64,000 bases of DNA, from assembly GCA_041393015.1 (NCBI GenBank), contig JAWKKV010000004.1, forward strand, positions 1 to 64,000. Direction: 5' to 3'. The notes below the pieces were generated by a model. It was not told the DNA's origin and ran no database searches. It saw nothing but the letters and a program-made list of their open reading frames with translations. This DNA is from JAGQYH01 sp041393015 (GTDB lineage Bacteria; Bacteroidota; Bacteroidia; Chitinophagales; JADIYW01). Position numbers and translations under genes: made by a program. Positions 38,784 to 47,682 of this stretch are shown piece by piece. Position 1 is the first letter of the stretch; every line of letters starts with the position of its first letter.

Positions 38784-39302
38784 GACACGAATGTCACAGA
38801 TTCTTTTTCTTATGAGTTGATTTATGGAAAATCATTTAAAAGTGACTCTATGTAAATGAGAGTTGTTTTAAAAAAGTAAATGAATTTATGTCGAAATTTA
38901 TATACGGTAATGAATCCTATAATATAATTGGTGCTTGTATGGAAGTACATTCTATATTAGGAAAAGGCCACAAAGAAATTGTTTATGGTGATGCATTAAA
39001 AGAAGAGTTTAACTTAAGGTCTATCCCTTTTTCAAGAGAATTAAAATATCAGTTAACTTATAAAAAGTCGTTTTGCCACATCATTATTTCGCAGATTTTG
39101 TTGTTTACGACAAAATAATCCTTGAAATTAAAGCCATAGAATCTATATCAAATGCCCACATCAAGCAAACCCTTAATTATTTAGCTGCTTCAAAACTAAA
39201 ATTAGGATTACTAATAAACTTCGGAGAAGATAGTTTAGAATATAAAAGAGTGATACTTTAAAGATTTAGACTAATCAATAAATGATTCGAGCCATTCGTG
39301 TC
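38784..39302. mobile_element. Possible small element bounded by 10-bp inverted repeats
   Basis: GACACGAATG at 38784-38793 is the exact reverse complement of CATTCGTGTC at 39293-39302, and the next three to four inner bases are partly similar. The 519-bp block encloses only the GxxExxY gene. No transposase or target-site duplication is evident, so mobility is an inference from the inverted repeats. Confidence 0.35.
38888..39261 (+). pseudogene. GxxExxY family protein, frameshifted
   Basis: Two frames together form one protein of about 125 residues. The first part (38888 to about 39070) reads 'IIGACMEVHSILGKGHKEIVYGDALKEEF', where the family has Gly-x-x-Glu-x-x-Tyr. The second (from about 39073) reads 'PHHYFADFVVYDKIILEIKAIESI' and 'QTLNYLAASKLKLGLLINFG', the nuclease-like PD-(D/E)xK part. 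They join if one T is restored in the run TTTT at 39071-39074. So the gene is either disrupted by a one-base loss or the base is a sequencing error. The family has a predicted nuclease-fold core and unknown role. Confidence 0.85.
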
Positions 39303-39463
39303 AAAAAAATAAAACAATCTGTTCATTTTTTTAGAGTTTAGATAGATTGCTTCTTCACAATGCCTTTCGGCAAAGTTCATTGCAAAGTCGAGCTTTGATT
39401 AATTTTATAAGATGGGTGGCTGTTCAAAGTAGTATTCACTAGAAATATCTTAATATTGCAGCA

Positions 39464-40594
39464 GTGAAATTTGAAATAAAAACAACAGATAAGTCTTCAA
39501 AGGCAAGATTAGGCAAGATCACCACCGATCATGGGGAGATTCAAACACCGATTTTTATGCCGGTTGGTACTTTAGGTGCTGTGAAAGCGGTTCATTTTAA
39601 TGAACTTAAAGAAGATATAAAAGCAGAAATAATTTTAGGCAATACTTACCATTTGTATTTGCGACCGGGATTGGAAGTGTTAGAAGCTGCGGGTGGATTA
39701 CACAAATTCAATTCATGGGAAAAGCCAATGTTGACCGATAGCGGCGGCTATCAAGTATATTCCTTAAGTCACAGACGAAAAATTACAGAGCAAGGCGCAG
39801 AGTTTCAATCGCATATTGATGGGTCTAAACATATTTTTACGCCGGAGAATGTAATGGATACGCAGCGAACCATTGGTGCAGATCTTATTATGGCTTTTGA
39901 TGAATGTACGCCTTATCCTTGCGATTATAAATATGCTAAGGATTCCATAGCGATGACGCACCGTTGGTTGGATAGGTGTATAAAACGATTTGATGAAACA
40001 GAGCCAAAATATGGTTATCAGCAAACACTTTTACCTATTGTACAAGGTAGTGTCTATAAAGATTTAAGAAAAATATCTGCTGAGTATATCGCCAATGCAG
40101 GTAGAGAAGCCAATGCTATTGGTGGATTATCAGTAGGAGAGCCGGCAGAAGATATGTATGAAATGACAGAAATTGTCTGTGATATTCTTCCAGCTGATAA
40201 ACCAAGGTATTTAATGGGTGTTGGAACGCCTGCTAATATCTTAGAATGCATCGCTTTGGGAATTGATATGTTTGATTGTGTGATGCCTACTAGAAATGCC
40301 AGACATGGTTATTTATTTACTTCTGAAGGGATTATCAATATCAAAAATCAAAAATGGAAAAGTGATTTTTCTGCAATTGATCCCAATATTGATTTGCCAA
40401 CTAGTGCTCGACATACTAAGGCTTATCTGAGACATTTGGTGGTGAGCAATGAATTATTAGCCGGACAATTGGCAAGTATACAAAATTTAGGTTTCTATCT
40501 TTGGTTGATAAGACAAGCACGTGAACATATTGCTGTCGGCGATTTTGGCGTTTGGAAAGATAGCATGATCAAAAAAGTATCGCAAAGGTTGTAG
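39464..40594 (+). CDS. tgt: tRNA-guanine transglycosylase lacking zinc-site residues
   Basis: The 376-residue enzyme starts at GTG. It has 'IQTPIFMPVGTLGAVK', 'MLTDSGGYQVYSL', 'DLIMAFDECTPYP', 'GGLSVGEPAEDMYE' and the nucleophile Asp in 'MFDCVMPTRNARHG', so the catalytic core is intact. It swaps guanine-34 for preQ1 in tRNAs reading NAC/NAU codons. The C-terminal zinc motif (CxCxxC...H in E. coli) is replaced by 'NIDLPTSARH' and 'ASIQNLGFY', so all four ligands are absent. I recall Bacteroidota enzymes lacking the cysteines while keeping the His; here the His also reads Gln. queD lies at 14 kb. Confidence 0.95.
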   Translation: MKFEIKTTDKSSKARLGKITTDHGEIQTPIFMPVGTLGAVKAVHFNELKEDIKAEIILGNTYHLYLRPGLEVLEAAGGLHKFNSWEKPMLTDSGGYQVYSLSHRRKITEQGAEFQSHIDGSKHIFTPENVMDTQRTIGADLIMAFDECTPYPCDYKYAKDSIAMTHRWLDRCIKRFDETEPKYGYQQTLLPIVQGSVYKDLRKISAEYIANAGREANAIGGLSVGEPAEDMYEMTEIVCDILPADKPRYLMGVGTPANILECIALGIDMFDCVMPTRNARHGYLFTSEGIINIKNQKWKSDFSAIDPNIDLPTSARHTKAYLRHLVVSNELLAGQLASIQNLGFYLWLIRQAREHIAVGDFGVWKDSMIKKVSQRL

Positions 40595-40607
40595 ATAACA
40601 ATATCAA

Positions 40608-41684
40608 TTGAAAAAACTAGACTTATACATAGTAAAGAAGTTTTTAACCACTTTCATGTTTACCATCTTATTGATTGTAACCATAGCTATTGTTATCGAT
40701 ATTACTGAGAAAATTGATGATTTTCTAGATAATAAGCTGTCTATTTCTTTTGTTATCACCAAATACTATGTCCATTTTGTGCCATGGATTGGGATGATGT
40801 TGAGTTCCCTTTTCGTTTTTATATCGGTTGTTTTTTTTACCTCACGAATGTCTGGAAACTCAGAAATTGTAGCGGCTTTGGCCGGAGGAGTTAGCTTTTA
40901 TAGGTTTCTTGTCCCATATCTGTTTACCGCTCTATTTTTAATGGGTGTTTTCATTTACTTCAATCATAACGTTGTTCCTAAATCCAATTTAAAGCGTATA
41001 GAATTTGAAGATAAATATGTAAAAGCTATTGATAAAAAGAGGGATAAGAATTTTCATCTTCAAATTGCACGAGATACTTTTTTGTATTTGCAAAATTACA
41101 ATGAGCCGAACCAATCAGGCTATAAATTTTCTTTAGAAGGGATTAAAAATAAACATGCTTATTATAAATTAACAGCTGATAAAATTGAATGGCGAGGAGA
41201 TAGTATTGGTTGGCAATTGGAGAATATTGTAGAAAGGAGAGATGCTGGGTGGAAAGAAGAAATTACTGAAATGCAAACGGATATTAGGCAACTAGGTTTT
41301 AGTCCTGATGTATTGGAAGAAAAAGTGATGTTTAAGGAAACCATGACATCGCCTGAACTCAGGCAATATATTAAAGACGAAACAGAGCGTGGTGGCGTTA
41401 ACTTGGATTTCTTTTATGTAGAGTTATATAAACGAACCACTGTTCCGGTGAGTACCATAATTTTAACCATTATTGGTGTGGCACTAACCTCCAGGAAAAT
41501 GAGGGGAGGTTTAGGGATTCATATCGTTATTGGTATGTTATTAGCGGTTACTTATATTGCCATTCTACAATTTTCTATCACATTTGCTACAAAGGGCAAT
41601 CTTGATCCTCTGCTGGCAAGTTGGATACCAAACATGATTTTCGGGGTAATAAGTATTGTGTTGTTACTCAGGGCGCCTAAGTGA
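40608..41684 (+). CDS. LptF/LptG family lipopolysaccharide export permease
   Basis: The 358-residue protein starts at TTG, 13 bases after tgt. The N-terminal helix 'YIVKKFLTTFMFTILLI' and 'SSLFVFISVVFFTSRMSGNSEIVAALAGG' match the YjgP/YjgQ family. A periplasmic beta-jellyroll (about residues 120-255) and three C-terminal helices ('STIILTIIGVALTSRKMRGGLG') follow. It would work with LptB in moving lipopolysaccharide to the outer membrane. Only one such permease gene is here; the partner is presumably elsewhere. LptF and LptG cannot be told apart by eye. Confidence 0.9.
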   Translation: MKKLDLYIVKKFLTTFMFTILLIVTIAIVIDITEKIDDFLDNKLSISFVITKYYVHFVPWIGMMLSSLFVFISVVFFTSRMSGNSEIVAALAGGVSFYRFLVPYLFTALFLMGVFIYFNHNVVPKSNLKRIEFEDKYVKAIDKKRDKNFHLQIARDTFLYLQNYNEPNQSGYKFSLEGIKNKHAYYKLTADKIEWRGDSIGWQLENIVERRDAGWKEEITEMQTDIRQLGFSPDVLEEKVMFKETMTSPELRQYIKDETERGGVNLDFFYVELYKRTTVPVSTIILTIIGVALTSRKMRGGLGIHIVIGMLLAVTYIAILQFSITFATKGNLDPLLASWIPNMIFGVISIVLLLRAPK

Positions 41685-41810
41685 TTGCGATAATTAATTA
41701 ATAGGTAGCAATTGATTTTATTTGAAACATTGCGCCTTATCAAAAGATAAACTTCTTATATTGTTGCTTTAATTACAAGAAATTCGTTTGTCATCCACTA
41801 AATTAAGTCA

Positions 41811-43151
41811 ATGTTTATAGATATTGCAAGAGGTGCACTAGGTATGGTTGTGCTATTAGGATTCTGTTTTTTACTCAGTAAAGACAGAAAAAATATTGAT
41901 TGGAAACTAGTGGGTGGAGGCCTTGTATTGCAAATTGTTTTGGCGCTTTTAATATTGAAAGTGCCTTTCGTTTACCAATTGTTTGATTTTGTTGCCGATG
42001 GCTTTGTGAAGTTGTTGAGTTTTACCGACCAAGGAGCAAAATTTGTATTTGGTGATATGTGGTACGATGAAGTGTGGATGGATAAAGCAGTAAGGGATGG
42101 AAATGGTGCATTAATAGCTATGGAACCTTATTCTTTGCCTTTTATGTTTGCTTTTAAGGTACTGCCAACCATCGTTTTCTTTTCAGCATTTTCGGCTATG
42201 TTGTATTATTTTGGGATACTTCAGAAAATCATTTTTGTTTTTGCTTGGATCATGAGTAGAGTAATGCACATGACGGGTGCCGAGAGTATTGCCGCTGCAG
42301 CCAATGTTTTTATTGGACAAACAGAAGCACCTTTAGTTATTAAACCTTATTTGGAAAAGATGACAAAATCAGAGATTATGTGCTTAATGACAGGCGGAAT
42401 GGCGACCATTGCCGGAGGTGTTTTTGCATTGTTTGTTATCTTTTTAGGACCTCAATATGCAATACATTTTCTTACAGCCTCTATCATTTCAGCCCCAGCA
42501 GCCATCGTTGCCGCAAAAATGTTATATCCCGAAACTGATAGAAATGCCATTAACAGAGATGTAACTGTTCCAAAAGATAAACTTGGACGTAATGTATTAG
42601 ATGCTATTTCTTTAGGTACTACAGATGGTATCAAGTTAGCTGTAAACGTAGGCGGTATGCTTATCGTTTTTATTGCATTAGTAGCCTTCTTAAATTATGG
42701 ATTAGTCAAAGTTGGCTTTTTAGTGGGAATAAATGATAACATTGCTTCTGCTACTGGCGGCCGATATGATGGTTTGTCTTTAGAGTTTATTTTAGGAATG
42801 GTGTTCTCACCAATTGCTTGGTTGTTAGGCACGCCTGTTCAAGATATTACTGCTGTTGGACAGCTATTGGGCACAAAAACCGTAATTAATGAAGTAATTG
42901 CCTATAAAGATCTTTCCTTGATTGCTGATGGTCTTCAACCGAAATCAATCATCATTGCCACCTATGCACTTTGCGGTTTTGCTAACTTTTCATCTATTGG
43001 AATTCAAATTGGTGGGATTGGTGCCATTGCCCCTTCTCAGAGAGAAACACTTTCTCAATTAGGGCTAAAATCATTGATCGGTGGAACTATTGCCTGTTTT
43101 TTAACAGCTATCATCGCAGGTATTATAGTTGGAAATAGTCCTTTGATGTAA
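41811..43151 (+). CDS. NupC-type concentrative nucleoside transporter
   Basis: The 446-residue membrane protein has eight to ten helices and CNT family motifs: 'FVADGFVKLLSFTDQGAKFVFG', 'MTGAESIAAAANVFIGQTEAPLVIKPY', 'MTGGMATIAGGVFALFV' and 'LCGFANFSSIGIQIGGIG'. These contain the Gln-Thr-Glu and Asn-Phe-Ser residues that bind nucleoside and ion. It takes up nucleosides by proton or sodium symport. It is transcribed alone and lies convergent to proC. Short TTTGCG-like repeats separate the two genes. Confidence 0.93.
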   Translation: MFIDIARGALGMVVLLGFCFLLSKDRKNIDWKLVGGGLVLQIVLALLILKVPFVYQLFDFVADGFVKLLSFTDQGAKFVFGDMWYDEVWMDKAVRDGNGALIAMEPYSLPFMFAFKVLPTIVFFSAFSAMLYYFGILQKIIFVFAWIMSRVMHMTGAESIAAAANVFIGQTEAPLVIKPYLEKMTKSEIMCLMTGGMATIAGGVFALFVIFLGPQYAIHFLTASIISAPAAIVAAKMLYPETDRNAINRDVTVPKDKLGRNVLDAISLGTTDGIKLAVNVGGMLIVFIALVAFLNYGLVKVGFLVGINDNIASATGGRYDGLSLEFILGMVFSPIAWLLGTPVQDITAVGQLLGTKTVINEVIAYKDLSLIADGLQPKSIIIATYALCGFANFSSIGIQIGGIGAIAPSQRETLSQLGLKSLIGGTIACFLTAIIAGIIVGNSPLM

Positions 43152-43180
43152 CTTTTATTAGGTGAAAAATTGAGCCTTAA

Positions 43181-43210
43181 ATTTGCATTTGCGTTTGCGT
43201 TTGAATTTAC
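43181..43210. repeat. Degenerate tandem hexamer
   Basis: ATTTGC, ATTTGC, GTTTGC, GTTTGA, ATTTAC run in register between the convergent nucleoside transporter and proC genes. It is short and simple. Confidence 0.6.
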
Positions 43211-43240
43211 ACTTGCGCTGAAGCTTTCCGTTTGAACTTA

Positions 43241-44044
43241 TTATACCTTACTCAATTCTCTTGATCGCTCTAATGCTCTTTGCATGCCTTTATGGATACC
43301 ATCTTTTACGTGTTCATCATTGAAAACACTAATGGCAGCTTCCGTCGTTCCACCTCTAGAAGCAACTTTTTCTATCCATTGTTCGCAACTGATGTTACTT
43401 CGCTTAAACAAATAGGCAGCACCCATAACGGTTTGTTCTACCATGGTGCTGGCTTCAGCATAAGAAAAGCCCATTTTTACGGCAGATTGAATCATTGATT
43501 CCATAAAGTAAAAGATGTAAGCAGGACCGCTTCCTGAAACAGCTGTTGCTGCATTCAACATATCTTCATCATCTACTTGTATAGCTTTACCGGTAGTGCT
43601 GATATAATCGTGAACTAATCTTAATTCTTTTTCAGGAACTTCAGGAGAGGAAGTAAAAACCGTCATTCCAATGCCGATTTGAGCCGGTAAGTTAGGCATG
43701 GCTCTTACTACTTTATTGGTGCCCATTTTTTCACTAATTGTAGCAATGGTTACACCAGCCATAATGGATAGTACAACATGGTCAGGAGTGATAAACGGTC
43801 TTAATTGATCGTATAAAGACTTTGTGTCTTGTGGCTTCACCGCTAGGATGATTAGCTTGATCTTTTTGATGAAATCGCCCGGCTTGCCATGGATTTTTCC
43901 CAATTGGAAACGAGTTAACAAATCAATTTTTAAAGGGTCTTTATCTAGAATGTGAATATTCTCTTTCTTAAGCACCTTTGCATTTAAGAAACTTTGAGCA
44001 AAAGTTTTGCCCATGTTTCCGCCTCCAATTATTAAAACGTCCAT
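43241..44044 (-). CDS. proC: Pyrroline-5-carboxylate reductase
   Basis: The 267-residue enzyme makes proline from 1-pyrroline-5-carboxylate with NAD(P)H. It has an N-terminal Rossmann motif ('VLIIGGGNMGKTF'), 'IILAVKPQD', 'VVRAMPNLPAQIGIGMT' and the signature 'NAATAVSGSGPAYIFYFMESM'. The C-terminus has 'SRGGTTEAAISVF'. Length and motifs are standard. It is divergent from the methyltransferase gene on the plus strand. Confidence 0.96.
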   Translation of the reverse strand: MDVLIIGGGNMGKTFAQSFLNAKVLKKENIHILDKDPLKIDLLTRFQLGKIHGKPGDFIKKIKLIILAVKPQDTKSLYDQLRPFITPDHVVLSIMAGVTIATISEKMGTNKVVRAMPNLPAQIGIGMTVFTSSPEVPEKELRLVHDYISTTGKAIQVDDEDMLNAATAVSGSGPAYIFYFMESMIQSAVKMGFSYAEASTMVEQTVMGAAYLFKRSNISCEQWIEKVASRGGTTEAAISVFNDEHVKDGIHKGMQRALERSRELSKV

Positions 44045-44119
44045 ATACCAAAATTAGCGAGTAGATTAATATTGATGATTGGGTAATTGTTAATTTTTTC
44101 GTCTTAAAATGAAGATAAG

Positions 44120-44127
44120 TAACTTTG
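44120..44127 (+). promoter_or_regulatory. -7 element of the methyltransferase gene
   Basis: TAACTTTG matches TAnnTTTG. It lies inside the longer open frame from 44109, so translation should begin at the ATG at 44148. Confidence 0.5.
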
Positions 44128-44147
44128 CAAACTTAATCTCACACGTT

Positions 44148-44897
44148 ATGACATTCAAAGATCATTTTTCTGGACATGCTAAGAATTACGTTAAGTTTCG
44201 CCCGACTTATCCTAAAGAATTGTACAATGGTATTTATCAGCATGTTAGCGAGTTTGATTTGGCTTGGGATTGCGGAACGGGAAATGGTCAGGTGGCGATT
44301 GAATTGGCCAAAAAATTTAAAAGGGTAGTGGCTACCGATGCCAGCGCTCAACAAATTGAAAGTGCTATTCCTTGCGCTGGTGTTGAATACCATGTGAGTA
44401 AAGCGGAACAGATTTTTTTGCCCGATCATTCTGTGGATCTATTAACGGTAGGGCAAGCTATTCATTGGTTTCATTTTGATGAGTTTTTCCAAGAAGTGAG
44501 GAGAGTGGTGAAACCTAATGGCATTTTTACTTGCTGGACGTATAAATATCTAACCATCAGTAATGAATTGGATAATATTTTACAAAAGTTCTTTGATTTG
44601 ATTGAAACCTATTGGCCGCCGGAAAGAGATCATGTGGAGGCAGAATATAGATCTATTCCTTTTCCTTCAGATTTTGAGGTAATAGAGTTTCCATTCATTT
44701 ATATTGAAAGAGATATGACGGCAGACGAAACTTTAAATTATTTGAGAACCTGGTCAGGAGTAAAAAATTATAAATTAGAACATAATGGGGAAGATCCATT
44801 AGGCCATATTGAACAAGAATTTTTTGATGTTTGGGGAGATATTCATCAAACGAAAGTGATTAAGCATCCTTTAATTACAAAGATGTTTAGGTTGTAA
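44148..44897 (+). CDS. Class I SAM-dependent methyltransferase
   Basis: From the ATG at 44148 the product has 249 residues. It begins 'TFKDHFSGHAKNYVKFRPTYP', the usual entry of small-molecule methyltransferases related to trans-aconitate and Crg1-type enzymes. The SAM site is 'AWDCGTGNGQVAIEL' with the acidic residue in 'RVVATDAS', then 'DLLTVGQAIHWFHFDEFFQEVRRVVKPNG'. The substrate is unknown. The gene is flanked by proC and a GNAT gene in convergent and divergent arrangements, so context does not help. Confidence 0.9.
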   Translation: MTFKDHFSGHAKNYVKFRPTYPKELYNGIYQHVSEFDLAWDCGTGNGQVAIELAKKFKRVVATDASAQQIESAIPCAGVEYHVSKAEQIFLPDHSVDLLTVGQAIHWFHFDEFFQEVRRVVKPNGIFTCWTYKYLTISNELDNILQKFFDLIETYWPPERDHVEAEYRSIPFPSDFEVIEFPFIYIERDMTADETLNYLRTWSGVKNYKLEHNGEDPLGHIEQEFFDVWGDIHQTKVIKHPLITKMFRL

Positions 44898-44900
44898 TAT

Positions 44901-45824
44901 CTATTGATTGATCTTACAAAAAACGTATTTACCTGTCTTTAGCCTACCATTAGCTAATGCCGTTTTTATGGATGGAATATTCTTATTATCAATGGTTCCA
45001 TATAGTAACTCATCATCTTTAGATGATAAATGTTCAATCATCTTTCTTTGGAGTGCTTTCCCTAACCCTTTTCCTTTATATTCCTTTAACAGTATTTCTT
45101 CCATTACGCAATAGCCCTTAAAGTATTTATAATTGATTTGATCAACGGCTATAAATCCGGCCCAATCATTATCGTAATACACACCAATAACTAATTGCTT
45201 GTCTACTAATGTTTGTATGGATTCTTTTGATTCTTTATAAACCAAAACTTCTTCACCATTGGCAGCCTCAACTAATTGTTGAAATGCTTTTTCATAATTT
45301 TTATAAAATGAAATGTCAGTTGGAATGCGAAATTCAAACTTATCTTGATTAAATCCAGTTTTATAACTTTTTAGAGTACTAAGCTGGTTCGCCAGATACC
45401 ATTGATCAAATGTGAAATCTGTAGTTTCTTTTTCAATGGTATTTAAACCATCAAAAAAGCGAATACTTAGCGGTTGAAATAGTTGATAGCTTTTCCCTAC
45501 CAATTGGGCTATTGGAGGCCATTCATGTTGTCGGGTATCAAAGTTTTTACTAATGATTTCTACAAAAGGTTGTCGTATGTCTCCACCTTTAAACCGGATG
45601 GATGTAACCAGTTTCCTGTGTTGATCTACTTCAACAATTTTGTATAAAAAATCACTCGGAACAGTGTCTGACCTATTGATGAATTGATGAAAACTTTTAG
45701 CAAAATCTTGATCCGTGAACTTCTTAAACTCGTCATCAATATGCTTTGTAATAGATGATTTTAGGTCTGAATCAGCCAACCATTCTTTTACTTTTGGAGA
45801 AACATTGTTGAATTCAATCTCCAA
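44901..45824 (-). CDS. GNAT-fold N-acetyltransferase with long N-terminal region
   Basis: The 307-residue protein has its acetyl-CoA domain at the C-terminus: 'YFKGYCVMEEILLKEYKGKGLGKALQRKMI' carries the Arg/Gly-x-Gly-x-Gly/Ala loop, followed by 'LYGTIDNKNIPSIKTALANGR'. The first 180 residues ('IRFKGGDIRQPFVEIISKNF', 'FTFDQWYLANQL') are not a family I recognise and may shape the substrate site. It may act on an amine or a protein. It is tail to tail with the methyltransferase gene, three bases apart. Confidence 0.8.
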   Translation of the reverse strand: MEIEFNNVSPKVKEWLADSDLKSSITKHIDDEFKKFTDQDFAKSFHQFINRSDTVPSDFLYKIVEVDQHRKLVTSIRFKGGDIRQPFVEIISKNFDTRQHEWPPIAQLVGKSYQLFQPLSIRFFDGLNTIEKETTDFTFDQWYLANQLSTLKSYKTGFNQDKFEFRIPTDISFYKNYEKAFQQLVEAANGEEVLVYKESKESIQTLVDKQLVIGVYYDNDWAGFIAVDQINYKYFKGYCVMEEILLKEYKGKGLGKALQRKMIEHLSSKDDELLYGTIDNKNIPSIKTALANGRLKTGKYVFCKINQ

Positions 45825-45849
45825 ACACTCATTTCGTAATTGATATAAA

Positions 45850-46656
45850 TTAATACTGTTCCTTTTTATTAGGGAAGTCTCGGCTTTTTACATCTTCAAT
45901 GTATTGTTGAACGGCTCCTTTAATATCTGAATAAAGATCTAAGTATCTTCTCAAGAATCTTGGGTTGAATTCTTTATTAATGCCTAATAAATCATGCATA
46001 ACTAAAACTTGACCGTCAACATGCATCCCAGCTCCAATACCAATTACAGGGATGGTTAGTGCTTCTGCTACTTGTTTACCTAAAGCCGCCGGTATTTTTT
46101 CTAACACCAAAGCGAAGCATCCTAATTCTTCTAATAGTTTCGCATCTTCAATTAATCTTTGCGCTTCTTCCTCTTCTTTAGCTCTAACAGTATAAGTACC
46201 AAATTTATAGATGGATTGAGGGGTTAAGCCTAAATGGCCCATCACGGGAATACCTGCCGTTAAAATTCTTTTAATGGAGGTTCTTACTTCTTTACCGCCT
46301 TCTAATTTTATAGCATGTGCTTCTGCTTCTTTCATAATTCTGATAGCAGCACTAAGGGCTTTTTTAGAATTACCTTGATAAGAACCAAATGGCAAATCGA
46401 CTACTACTAAACAACGATGAATGGCTCTAATAACAGATTGAGCGTGATAAATCATTTGATCCAAAGTGATTGGTAAGGTCGTTTCATGGCCCGCAATAAC
46501 GTTAGAAGCAGAATCTCCCACTAGAATAATATCAATTCCAGCATCATCAAGAATGGTGGCCATGCTGTAATCGTAAGCCGTTAACATGGAGATTCTTTCT
46601 CCAGCTTCTTTCATTTCCAGTAAAGTATGTGTGGTAATCCTTTTAGCGTCTGACAT
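45850..46656 (-). CDS. panB: 3-methyl-2-oxobutanoate hydroxymethyltransferase
   Basis: The 268-residue enzyme makes ketopantoate for pantothenate and CoA. It has 'SMLTAYDYSMATILDDAGID', 'ILVGDSASNVIAGHETTLPIT' (metal Asp), 'IKLEGGKE', 'PVMGHLGLTPQSIYKFG' and 'LVLEKIPAALG' (catalytic Glu). The length is standard. The next pantothenate genes (panC, panE) are not nearby. It sits upstream of the GNAT gene on the same strand. Confidence 0.96.
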   Translation of the reverse strand: MSDAKRITTHTLLEMKEAGERISMLTAYDYSMATILDDAGIDIILVGDSASNVIAGHETTLPITLDQMIYHAQSVIRAIHRCLVVVDLPFGSYQGNSKKALSAAIRIMKEAEAHAIKLEGGKEVRTSIKRILTAGIPVMGHLGLTPQSIYKFGTYTVRAKEEEEAQRLIEDAKLLEELGCFALVLEKIPAALGKQVAEALTIPVIGIGAGMHVDGQVLVMHDLLGINKEFNPRFLRRYLDLYSDIKGAVQQYIEDVKSRDFPNKKEQY

Positions 46657-46741
46657 GCGGTTAATTTTGTGGAAAGTTACAAAATAAGTGACTAAAGTAC
46701 TTAAAGTGAGTAAAGTGTCATGTAAAATTTATAAAAACCTA

Positions 46742-47368
46742 TTATTTGCCAAGATGAACCATAAAGGAAAAGCCCAATAGAAAAATAATGCCTTCACCAG
46801 TTTCAAATATCTCTTCTCTATAATTAACCGTTTGGTCTGCATAAGTGATGTTGCCTTTTGTTTTGGCATTCCATTCATAGCCAAAAGCAATATTCGGTTC
46901 AAAAGAAAGTAAGTTGTCGGCAAATTTAACTTTATAGCCAGCCTCAATAGTGGGTTGAACTACTATAACATTTGATGTGCCTGAAATCAACAACGATTTG
47001 TCTCCTTTAAAATCTTTCCAATCAACTTTGTTGAACCAAAGGTCACTTCTTACCCCAACAAAAAATCCTTTTAAACCTTCATTTTCAAAATATCTTCTAT
47101 AACCAATCGAAAATCCAACGCCACCACCTTTCTCCATTTGATGTTTGCCTACATCTCTATGATTTAGCCAATTGTAGCCAATTCTTATATTTATAGCATT
47201 GGCATTATTAAAGAGTAATTCAGTTCGCGCAGCAGAAATTAGCCCTGTTGGATAACCTTGCAATTCAAAACCTATAGAAGTTTGTGGTTTTTTAGGAGGA
47301 TATGTTTCTTGGGCTTGATTCGAAAAGGAAATAGTTAACAAGGCTAAGAAAACCATTAGAATTCTCAT
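46742..47368 (-). CDS. Outer-membrane beta-barrel protein of unknown function
   Basis: The 208-residue protein has a signal peptide ending near SNQAQ. Alternating strands follow: 'SIGFELQGYPTGLISAART', 'AINIRIGYNWLNHRD', 'GGGVGFSIGYRRYF', 'LKGFFVGVRSDLWFNK', 'VVQPTIEAGYKVKF', 'SFEPNIAFGYEW' and a C-terminal 'LLGFSFMVHLGK'. This is an 8-stranded-barrel pattern typical of small outer-membrane proteins. No specific family is recognised. It follows panB with 86 bases between and is on the same strand. Confidence 0.7.
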   Translation of the reverse strand: MRILMVFLALLTISFSNQAQETYPPKKPQTSIGFELQGYPTGLISAARTELLFNNANAINIRIGYNWLNHRDVGKHQMEKGGGVGFSIGYRRYFENEGLKGFFVGVRSDLWFNKVDWKDFKGDKSLLISGTSNVIVVQPTIEAGYKVKFADNLLSFEPNIAFGYEWNAKTKGNITYADQTVNYREEIFETGEGIIFLLGFSFMVHLGK

Positions 47369-47445
47369 AGGTAAGATTGAATTTTAGCAGATAAAAATAA
47401 TCTATTTTATTATAGAGGTATTTCGAGATATAATTGGAATAATAA

Positions 47446-47477
47446 CAAAAAAGCCCTTGCTTTCGCAAAGGCTTTTT
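47446..47477 (-). terminator. Terminator of tRNA-Gln
   Basis: AAAAAGCCCTTGC and GCAAAGGCTTTTT form a stem with one mismatch around TTTC. On the minus strand it ends in a T run directly after the tRNA. It can also end transcription from the other side. Confidence 0.8.
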
Positions 47478-47484
47478 GACAAAG

Positions 47485-47557
47485 TTGGTCTACTAGGGCT
47501 CGAACCTAGACTCTTCTGGACCAAAACCAGACGTGTTGCCAGTTACACTATAGACCA
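47485..47557 (-). tRNA. tRNA-Gln (anticodon TTG)
   Basis: On the minus strand the acceptor TGGTCTA pairs with TAGACCA. The anticodon stem TCTGG/CCAGA encloses a loop with TTG. The T arm is GGTTCGAGCC. The discriminator is A and no CCA is encoded. A -7 element reading TATTTTTG on the minus strand lies at 47575-47582. Confidence 0.96.
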
Positions 47558-47574
47558 ATTTGATTTTCGGACTG

Positions 47575-47582
47575 CAAAAATA
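47575..47582 (-). promoter_or_regulatory. -7 element of tRNA-Gln
   Basis: The minus strand reads TATTTTTG (TAnnTTTG), 18 bases upstream of the mature tRNA 5' end. Confidence 0.5.
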
Positions 47583-47682
47583 CAATTTTAATTAGAATAG
47601 AGAAATACTCAATTTTAAATAATTGGAAATAAATCCACTTTTCTATCTAAAGTTTATAATAACTCAATTGGAGGTCTTTTGT

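Noticed and set aside
39284..39302. tRNA T-arm-like GATTCGAGCC
   Set aside because: No acceptor, anticodon or D arm can be built around it; it belongs to the inverted repeat at the edge of the GxxExxY block.
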